Shown here piece by piece: positions 25,697 to 30,425 of a stretch of DNA of 30,425 nt (positions within the stretch are counted from its first letter, which is position 1; every line of letters starts with the position of its first letter). The DNA lies in assembly GCA_964525165.1 (NCBI GenBank), contig CAZGGG010000035.1, positions 1 through 30,425 on the forward strand, read 5' to 3'. Below the pieces are notes generated by a model that was given only the letters and a program-made list of their open reading frames with translations, was not told the origin of the DNA and made no database searches. The position numbers were made by a program, and so were the translations under genes. The stretch is from JAWLFI01 sp964525165 (GTDB lineage: Bacteria; Bacteroidota; Bacteroidia; Chitinophagales; Saprospiraceae).

Positions 25697-25930
25697 CTAC
25701 TCATCAGTTACCAACTCGCTTTTAAAGCGCTCTACAATTTGGAGTGCTTGTTGCTCGTCCTCTTCATTCACCAATAGTTCGACGCTATTTGGCAGCATCC
25801 CAAAACCTGCAATTCGTGCGGACTCCTCTTTATCCTTAATTAAAGTAGGTATACCCTCTTGTTCCAAAAGGTCAGCAATTCGATTGATATAAAGGGCATT
25901 ATCAGTGATTATTTTGACAAGCTTGCTCAT
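25697..25930 (-). CDS. DUF2007-family small protein
   Basis: A 77-residue protein with the pattern of DUF2007 (putative signal-transducing protein): the start KIITDNALYINRIADLLEQEGIPTLIKD, then a middle NSVELLVNEEDEQQALQIVERF. The predicted fold is a small ferredoxin-like alpha/beta domain. Function is unknown. It converges with the SRAP gene across 38 bases and is followed upstream by a 90-base gap to the ClbS-like gene, pointing the same way. Confidence 0.82.
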   Translation of the reverse strand: MSKLVKIITDNALYINRIADLLEQEGIPTLIKDKEESARIAGFGMLPNSVELLVNEEDEQQALQIVERFKSELVTDE

Positions 25931-26020
25931 GAATAAATAAGTTTGATATAAGTTACAAAATTAAAAGCTGTGTCGGAAGATTGTTAGGCTATTCAAGAAG
26001 ACAACGTCCGTGAATGTATT

Positions 26021-26521
26021 TCACTTTCGCATGCCTTTCTTAATGAGTTTGTATGCCCAATCGTAGTGGCTTGAAGTGGTTGAAATTAAGTAGGCCCCAA
26101 GAGAAGTAGATCCGGTCCACTTGTATCGCTTCTTTTCAAAAAGCTCCTCATTTGAATGTTGTTGAATCAGTTGATACACCTTTTTAAATGATTCATGAAA
26201 ACGGATCATGACTTCCTGAAGGTCATCTACCCGGTATTGTTTCCAGATCTCTTTATTGAGCTCAGGAGTCGTTTTCCAAGTATAACCTTTTGCAGGCATT
26301 TCTGGTTTACCCCCTGTCATTCCAATGGAATACCACTCTAAAAACAAATGGTGCCAGTGGTCAAGATGAGCCATGACATCCCGGATATTCCTGTTCATGG
26401 TTCCCGGATGGAAATCTTGCAATTGTTGATCTTCAGAGTAGCTATTAATTAGCTCACAAAGACGTTGGTAGTTTGCATCACTCCATTGCACCAATTCTTC
26501 CTTATTCTTTGGTCTGGGCAT
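26021..26521 (-). CDS. ClbS/DfsB-family (DUF1706) four-helix protein
   Basis: A 166-residue protein opening MPRPKNKEELVQWSDANYQRL, with NIRDVMAHLDHWHHLFLEWYSIG and the C-terminal LGAYLISTTSSHYDWAYKLIKK. This matches the ClbS/DfsB (DUF1706) family, which shares the DinB-like bundle. ClbS of colibactin producers hydrolyses or traps the genotoxin and protects the producer; most homologues in other bacteria have no known substrate. Here there is no colibactin locus, so a general detoxifying or unknown role is likely. It stands alone, with about 90 bases before the DUF2007 gene and 167 bases after the S24 repressor gene. Confidence 0.85.
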   Translation of the reverse strand: MPRPKNKEELVQWSDANYQRLCELINSYSEDQQLQDFHPGTMNRNIRDVMAHLDHWHHLFLEWYSIGMTGGKPEMPAKGYTWKTTPELNKEIWKQYRVDDLQEVMIRFHESFKKVYQLIQQHSNEELFEKKRYKWTGSTSLGAYLISTTSSHYDWAYKLIKKGMRK

Positions 26522-26688
26522 TCAATACAATAATTAAAAATTTATCTCCTCTGTAATCCAGCCGCTATAGCTACCGGCCTTATCTCAGGGAAGATCCAAA
26601 ATAACATACTCAAATATCTTCGCGGACTGAGGTCCTCCTAACACTTTGCTCCGTGAGCACTTTATTTTCTTTTGCCGAAAGGCAGATT

Positions 26689-27465
26689 TTATTGCTCTCC
26701 TAAAGAACCGCCTACATACTTGCGATAGATACCATTGATCTTCTGATGCATATCCTGTAGTCGATCGTCCAGCATGGCATCAAACTGCGCTTTGCCATCT
26801 GAAAAACTGAGGTGTGCCTGATATTGCCAAATTTCACGGATATCTGCATACTCTAATTGATAGGGAGGGTATACTTCATTATCAGAAATCAGGCTCAAGG
26901 CATTGGCATCAGGTATGTGCTTGAGCCGCTTGTAGACTAATCCTTCCTGAGTGGCTACAATATAAGTGCGTCCATCTTTCACATCCTGAAGGCGTTCAAC
27001 AAATGAAGCAATGACCACACTCCCGGGCTCCATGGGTAACATCGAATCCCCATTGATTTCAAATGCCCGCAGATTCCCTTTCGGTAACTGAGGGAAGTAA
27101 ATACGAGGCAGATCCTTAATGTATTCGGGATCATTAAAGCTCTCCAGATAACCCGCCTCTGCTTTGGTGTCTACGAGTTGAATCCCGTTTCTGCCTGCTT
27201 CATCTACCGTAAGCGTAAGCACGCGATATTGTTGATTGATAAAATCCTCCACCGCCCCCTCTTTGATTTCCGCTTTTAAGAGCGTATCCAGTTCGACCTG
27301 CAACAGATCAGCCATTTGAATAATCAGGTTCAAATCAGGTTCTGCATATCCTTGTTCATAGCCGCTTAAAGTAGAGCGAGGAATATCCAACTGATCGGCC
27401 ATAGCTTGTTGTGACCAACCATGATGCTTTCGTAAAGCTTTGAGATTTGTGGTGAATGTTTGCAT
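26689..27465 (-). CDS. XRE/S24 LexA-like autocleavable repressor
   Basis: A 258-residue repressor. An XRE helix-turn-helix (1-62, with WSQQAMADQLDIPRSTLSGYEQG) precedes an S24 peptidase domain. Ser141 in NGDSM and Lys179 in VYKR form the Ser-Lys pair, 38 residues apart as against 37 in E. coli LexA. An Ala-Gly bond at 104-105 (KAEAGYL) is in the expected cleavage position before the domain; a second Ala-Gly at 90-91 is less likely. Such proteins cleave themselves when RecA filaments form on damaged DNA. I start at the ATG at 27465; the longer frame would run into dinB. It is divergent from dinB, and its promoter shares an operator-like motif with it. E. coli-type LexA uses a winged helix, not XRE. 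Confidence 0.88.
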   Translation of the reverse strand: MQTFTTNLKALRKHHGWSQQAMADQLDIPRSTLSGYEQGYAEPDLNLIIQMADLLQVELDTLLKAEIKEGAVEDFINQQYRVLTLTVDEAGRNGIQLVDTKAEAGYLESFNDPEYIKDLPRIYFPQLPKGNLRAFEINGDSMLPMEPGSVVIASFVERLQDVKDGRTYIVATQEGLVYKRLKHIPDANALSLISDNEVYPPYQLEYADIREIWQYQAHLSFSDGKAQFDAMLDDRLQDMHQKINGIYRKYVGGSLGEQ

Positions 27466-27480
27466 ACCGGGTCTTGTGTC

Positions 27481-27499
27481 TTCGATTAAAAATACATCA
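27481..27499 (-). promoter_or_regulatory. operator-like 19-mer at the repressor promoter
   Basis: The minus strand reads TGATGTATTTTTAATCGAA. It includes the predicted -7 element TATTTTTA (27487-27494), which follows a TTG (+ strand CAA at 27516-27518) at 21-base spacing. It is 17/19 identical to the dinB copy in opposite orientation, so the repressor may control both. Confidence 0.55.
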
Positions 27500-27544
27500 G
27501 TTTTGTCATTTTTCCCAATCAAAAGACGGAAATCCCAACATAAA

Positions 27545-27577
27545 TTTGCATTAAAAGCTAAATATGACGTATTTTTA
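27545..27577 (+). promoter_or_regulatory. dinB promoter (-33 TTTG, -7 TATTTTTA)
   Basis: TTTG at 27545-27548 is followed after 21 bases by TATTTTTA (27570-27577), a 7/8 match to TAnnTTTG. Transcription would begin near 27582, inside the palindrome. Confidence 0.5.
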
Positions 27578-27583
27578 ATCAAA
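27565..27583 (+). promoter_or_regulatory. operator-like 19-mer at the dinB promoter
   Basis: TGACGTATTTTTAATCAAA, the direct counterpart of the motif at the repressor promoter. It covers the predicted -7 box of dinB, a position where a bound repressor would block transcription. Confidence 0.55.
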
Positions 27584-27594
27584 TTGATCAATTT
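27581..27594. promoter_or_regulatory. perfect 14-bp palindrome before dinB
   Basis: AAATTGATCAATTT is a perfect palindrome at the predicted dinB transcription start, 8 bases before the ATG. It has no counterpart on the repressor side. Confidence 0.45.
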
Positions 27595-27602
27595 TTCAAC
27601 AT

Positions 27603-28814
27603 ATGTTTGATCGCGCGATTGTGCACATGGACTTGGATGCCTTTTTCGTTTCTGTGGAGTGCCTGCGGAATAGCGAATTAAAAGGCAAGCCACTGATTAT
27701 TGGAGGAACGAGCAATCGTGGCGTGGTTTCTTCTTGCAGCTATGAAGCGCGTCGTTTTGGCGTACACTCAGCTATGCCCATGAAGATGGCCCTCAAGCTT
27801 TGCCCGCAGGCTAAGGTCTTAAGAGGGGATATGGAAGCCTACAGCAAGTATTCGCATCTGGTCACGGAAGTGATCGAAGATCAGGCCCCCGTTTTCGAAA
27901 AAGCATCCATTGATGAATTTTATTTGGATATCAGTGGGATGGATAAATACTTTGGTTGTTATCAGTGGACCCAAGAGCTGCGCCAAATGATCATAAAAGA
28001 AACCGGACTGCCTATTTCCTTTGGGCTTTCTGCCAATAAGCTGGTGTCCAAAGTGGGGACCGGTGAGTCCAAACCCAATGGACAGTTACAAATAGCCTAC
28101 GGACAAGAGCGTCCCTTTCTTTCGCCTCTTTCTATCAAAAAAATACCGGGTGTAGGGAAAGCGACTTATCAACAGCTGAGTTTTATGGGTGTTCGAAAAG
28201 TAAAGGTTCTTGCAGACATGCCCCGCACCCTGCTGGAACGCACTTTTGGTAAAAGTGGAGGTCGGCTCTGGGAGAAAGCCAATGCGATTGACCATACACC
28301 GGTGGTCCCCTACCGCGAGCAAAAATCCATGTCGAAAGAGCGAACCTTAAAAGAAGACACGCTGGATCTAGATCAAATCCGCTCTATGATCATCCGCATG
28401 GCTGAGCAGCTTGCGTTTGAGCTGCGCTCACAAGAGCGCCTGAGCGCTTGTATCACCATCAAGATCCGATATGCTGACTTCAACACTTACACCAAGCAGA
28501 AGCGTATCCCTTATACCGCCAAAGACAAAGATATTATGCGCATTGCGCTTGAGCTTTTTGAGTCTCTGTATACTCGCCGCCAATTGATTCGTTTGATTGG
28601 TTTGCGCTTAAGCGATTTAGTATCCGGCAGTCCACAACTCCGCTTCTTTGAAGATTCTGAAAAAGACATCCGATTGATGGAAGAAATGGATCAGCTGCGG
28701 AATCGGTTTGGCGTGGATGCGGTGATGCGGGCGAGTGGGGTGACGGACCACAGACCGCGGACGGCTGACGGCACAAATCAATCGGACAACGGACAGCGGA
28801 CCGCAGACGGCTGA
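27603..28814 (+). CDS. dinB: DNA polymerase IV with a repeat-derived C-terminal tail
   Basis: A Y-family translesion polymerase of 403 residues. Metal ligands Asp10 (HMDLDAFF), Asp104 and Glu105 (ASIDEFYLD) are intact; GVHSAMPM, SANKLVSK and IPGVGKAT (helix-hairpin-helix) are typical. A clamp-binding-like QLRFF is at 345-349 and the normal end is near residue 379 (DAVMRASG). The last 22 or so residues, from TDHRPRTADG on, are translated from a GC-rich repeat that continues beyond the stop codon, so the original end was probably lost. The gene is divergent from an S24 repressor and likely under its control. Confidence 0.94.
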   Translation: MFDRAIVHMDLDAFFVSVECLRNSELKGKPLIIGGTSNRGVVSSCSYEARRFGVHSAMPMKMALKLCPQAKVLRGDMEAYSKYSHLVTEVIEDQAPVFEKASIDEFYLDISGMDKYFGCYQWTQELRQMIIKETGLPISFGLSANKLVSKVGTGESKPNGQLQIAYGQERPFLSPLSIKKIPGVGKATYQQLSFMGVRKVKVLADMPRTLLERTFGKSGGRLWEKANAIDHTPVVPYREQKSMSKERTLKEDTLDLDQIRSMIIRMAEQLAFELRSQERLSACITIKIRYADFNTYTKQKRIPYTAKDKDIMRIALELFESLYTRRQLIRLIGLRLSDLVSGSPQLRFFEDSEKDIRLMEEMDQLRNRFGVDAVMRASGVTDHRPRTADGTNQSDNGQRTADG

Positions 28815-28831
28815 CCGCTGTCCGTTGTCCG
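28754..28831. repeat. GC-rich repeat element A with long hairpin
   Basis: A 17-bp perfect inverted repeat (28783-28799 and 28815-28831) around a 15-base loop. A related 16-base unit ACCGCrGACGGCTGAC occurs twice in direct order (28754-28769 and 28800-28815), 46 bases apart. The element contains the dinB stop codon (28812-28814). It may also serve as a transcription end for dinB but lacks a T run. Confidence 0.7.
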
Positions 28832-28842
28832 TCCCTGATATA

Positions 28843-29233
28843 GGTTGACCGTTAAAAAAGAGATTGACCTATGAAAGCGAACTTGGCTATTTCGGACCAA
28901 ACTGTGCCACTTGTTTCGGTTTGATTTGTGCCAATAGATATTGAGGTAAAGTAGCAAAAGCGGTAGATCATTACAATACCAAAAGGCTACACAGCCATCT
29001 GTCAAGGAAAACGCCTAAGAGGGCTTATGGAAGAACTTCTAAATTTGTCAATAGAGAGCAGGCCAAGGATGATCATTTAAAGCGATAGCTGTAAACACGG
29101 TAAAGCATGTAAAAGGATTCAGAACGACGAATACATAAATGACCGTAGAGCGTACATTTACCTGCTCATCTTGAAAAATGAAACATAAAATTTAACCCAA
29201 AAAAGGTCAACACTATTTAGGGATGGTCAATCC
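28843..29233. mobile_element. relic of an IS3-family insertion sequence
   Basis: The left end (28843-28870) has GGTTGACC, 13 bases, then TTGACCT; the right end, read inverted (29204-29233), has GATTGACC, 14 bases, then TTGACCT. Two such TTGACC motifs at each end look like terminal repeats. Between them only a C-terminal transposase fragment remains in about 390 bases, so most of the element is deleted. No target-site duplication was clear. Confidence 0.55.
28945..29088 (+). pseudogene. C-terminal fragment of IS3-type transposase (integrase core)
   Basis: An open stretch of 47 codons follows an in-frame TGA. It contains KAVDHYNTKRLHSHLSRKTPKRAYG, here split for length as KAVDHYNTKRLHS and HLSRKTPKRAYG, which matches the end of IS3-family OrfB proteins (pattern YNTKRPHSSLGYKTPxxxY). 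It has no start codon and lacks the catalytic DDE region, so it cannot be active. Confidence 0.65.
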
Positions 29234-29313
29234 GGACGGCAGACGGCGGACGGCGAACGACGGACGGCACAAATCAATCGGAGGGCGGTCCGCGGTCTAC
29301 TGTCTGCTGTCCG
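29233..29313. repeat. GC-rich repeat element B with imperfect hairpin
   Basis: CGGACGGCAGACGG-type sequence (29233-29251) is an imperfect inverted match to 29290-29313. The 20 bases at 29263-29282 (GACGGCACAAATCAATCGGA) are identical to 28767-28786 in element A. Elements A and B are thus copies of one family. Confidence 0.65.
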
Positions 29314-29332
29314 ATTTGCGCGGTCATCAAAT

Positions 29333-29364
29333 AAAAAGCAAGCGGCAGTTTTGCTGCCACTTGC
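29333..29364 (-). terminator. rho-independent terminator after mscL
   Basis: GCAAGCGGCAG (29338-29348) pairs with CTGCCACTTGC (29354-29364), 11 positions with one mismatch. On the minus strand the stem is followed by five T. It lies 11 bases after the mscL stop. Confidence 0.78.
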
Positions 29365-29375
29365 CCAAGTTTTGA

Positions 29376-29810
29376 TTAAGAGTTTTGAGACTTTAGCAGG
29401 TCTCGGATTTCCATCAGCAATTCTTCTTCTTTAGAAGGAGGAGCCGGAGCAGCAGGTGCTTCCTCTTCCTTCTTTTCCATTCTTTCTTTCATCTTATTAT
29501 AGGCCTTTACCACCATAAAGATGGAGAAAGCAACGATAAGAAAAGTGATAATCGAATTGATGAATATACCGTAATTGATCGCAATTTCAGCCACTGCATC
29601 ACCGGCACCTTCAGCAGATTCTGCAATGGCGGGCTCGATTACATATTTCAGTTCTGCGAAATCAACACCCCCTATGAGTTTCCCCACCGGTGGCATAATG
29701 ATATCATTGACCAATGATTTCACAATAGCTCCAAAATAGGTTGCCAGGATAAGCCCCACTGCCATTTCGATGACATTACCTCTGCTGATAAACTTCTTAA
29801 ACTCTTCCAT
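29376..29810 (-). CDS. mscL: large-conductance mechanosensitive channel MscL
   Basis: MscL opens under membrane tension to release solutes during osmotic downshock. The 144-residue protein begins with the conserved MEEFKKFISRGNVIEMAVGLILATYFGAIVKSL (shown here only as its blocks FKKFISRGNVIEMAVG and FGAIVKSLVNDIIMPP), the first pore helix with its Gly/Ala pattern. A periplasmic loop (about 48-78) is longer and more acidic than in E. coli. A second membrane helix (about 80-103) and a C-terminal bundle ending EELLMEIRDLLK follow, with a Pro/Ala-rich linker. It is a single-gene unit with its own terminator. Confidence 0.95.
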   Translation of the reverse strand: MEEFKKFISRGNVIEMAVGLILATYFGAIVKSLVNDIIMPPVGKLIGGVDFAELKYVIEPAIAESAEGAGDAVAEIAINYGIFINSIITFLIVAFSIFMVVKAYNKMKERMEKKEEEAPAAPAPPSKEEELLMEIRDLLKSQNS

Positions 29811-30319
29811 TTTTTCTGTTTAAGTTAAGCAATTTTTGAAATTGTGTTTGGATAAAATTTTGACGAAACTCAGTTCAATCCAAATGATACACTAGAAAAT
29901 TTTCCTTGGGAGGACAAGTTACTATAGCCCATTCTACGAGTTTAAAAGCAGACTAAGCATCTTATCTTTTCCGTCCCAATAAAAATGAATTTTTTGCTTT
30001 GTTTTACTCTAAACCGGGGCATTCACTTAGTGAAGTATGACGATGAATATCAACATTTTTTAAACCCTACAAACCTTCGTTTTTGCCGGCACTTTAAGCA
30101 AAATATGATATGTTGCGTAAATCATCGTTGCTTCTCATTCGCATAGCAACGGCCTCCCCTTCGTCATGCCTTACCTAAACCCGCATAATGCACATTTTGG
30201 GTAAAAAAACCATTATTTCACTTTTCATCTTGCAATTCCCCTCCTCCTCACAGACTTTTTATGATCCTGCGGGCTGAACTACTTTGAAGTAATAAATTCT
30301 TATTTACCGAGGGTAGATC
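29811..30319. other. gene-free stretch of about 500 bases
   Basis: No coding frame, tRNA or clear repeat could be supported here. The mscL promoter must lie at its left end, but no TAnnTTTG box was seen there. Confidence 0.5.
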
Positions 30320-30424
30320 TTATCGATTTCCAATCAAGACTCTTTTCAAATTTCCGCTTTCTTTAGATAGTAAATAGAGTAAATACGGTGCGAATACAAT
30401 AATCCCAAGAATCATTGCTACTAT
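30320..30424 (-). CDS. C-terminal end of an unidentified membrane protein (partial)
   Basis: The minus strand from the window edge is open for 34 codons to a TAA at 30320-30322. It encodes a hydrophobic segment (MILGIIVFAPYLLYLL) followed by a basic tail (KESGNLKRVLIGNR). This looks like the last membrane helix and cytoplasmic end of a larger protein that begins outside the window. An isolated 31-residue ORF from the internal Met is the less likely alternative. No family could be named. Confidence 0.4.
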   Translation of the reverse strand: MVAMILGIIVFAPYLLYLLSKESGNLKRVLIGNR

Positions 30425-30425
30425 C

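Larger units (their letters stand above)
28815..29375. other. dinB-mscL intergenic region: repeats and mobile-element relic
   Basis: No intact gene is supported in these 561 bases. They hold the end of repeat A, a decayed IS3-type element with TTGACC-containing ends, repeat B and the mscL terminator. Confidence 0.65.

Noticed and set aside
26647..26659. TGCTC/GAGCA hairpin after the S24 repressor gene
   Set aside because: Five pairs only and no T run on the minus strand, so not a convincing terminator.
28778..29005. Minus-strand ORF across repeat A and the IS relic
   Set aside because: Crosses unrelated elements and has no recognisable protein features.
28767..29282. Identical 20-mers considered as CRISPR repeats
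   Set aside because: Only two copies, about 500 bases apart, inside hairpin repeats, and no cas genes.

Overview
The window reads as chromosomal DNA of a gliding, mevalonate-using member of the Bacteroidota, most likely close to the Saprospiria (Lewinella/Phaeodactylibacter type). The evidence is a gldH gliding lipoprotein gene, a mevalonate-pathway cluster with a GYDIA-type GHMP kinase, a DUF2723 membrane protein, a propeller-type hybrid histidine kinase, an almost complete lack of Shine-Dalgarno sequences, and several promoters of the Bacteroidota TTTG / TAnnTTTG type. Placement below phylum level is inference. No tRNA, rRNA or CRISPR array was seen.

Layout. 1-6.3 kb: a truncated DUF2723 gene, a tiny DUF4834-like membrane protein followed by an RluA-family pseudouridine synthase, and a very large hybrid two-component protein whose reading frame is broken only by a scaffold gap (10 N plus a duplicated 27-bp overlap and 73 bp of foreign-looking sequence). 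6.3-13.3 kb: thiL, trmB, an outer-membrane barrel protein with a TlpA-like thioredoxin, the grpE-dnaJ-gldH operon, an atypical SDR protein and 3-hydroxyanthranilate dioxygenase. 13.3-16.5 kb: an operon for isoprenoid precursors on the minus strand (fni, HMG-CoA reductase, GHMP kinase). 16.8-20.1 kb: translation genes rplM-rpsI-rpsB-tsf with a clear promoter and terminator, then pyrH. 20.1-23.6 kb: htrA-like protease with comF, an ECF-like sigma factor, and a divergent secreted protein. 23.7-28.8 kb: an accessory block with a DinB-fold protein, Crp-type regulator, SRAP/YedK protein, DUF2007 protein, ClbS/DfsB-like protein, a LexA-like S24 repressor and DNA polymerase IV. 28.8-30.4 kb: GC-rich hairpin repeats flanking a decayed IS3-type element, mscL, a gene-poor stretch and the end of an unidentified membrane protein gene.

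The most interesting part is the last accessory block. The S24/XRE repressor and dinB are divergent, and each predicted promoter carries one copy of the same 19-bp motif in opposite orientation, with a perfect 14-bp palindrome at the predicted dinB transcription start. This looks like a self-contained, cleavable-repressor damage-response switch that does not use a canonical LexA box. SRAP and Pol IV both carry motifs resembling the sliding-clamp binding signal (QLSLL at the extreme C terminus, QLRFF near the end), and Pol IV appears to have gained a tail translated from an invading repeat.
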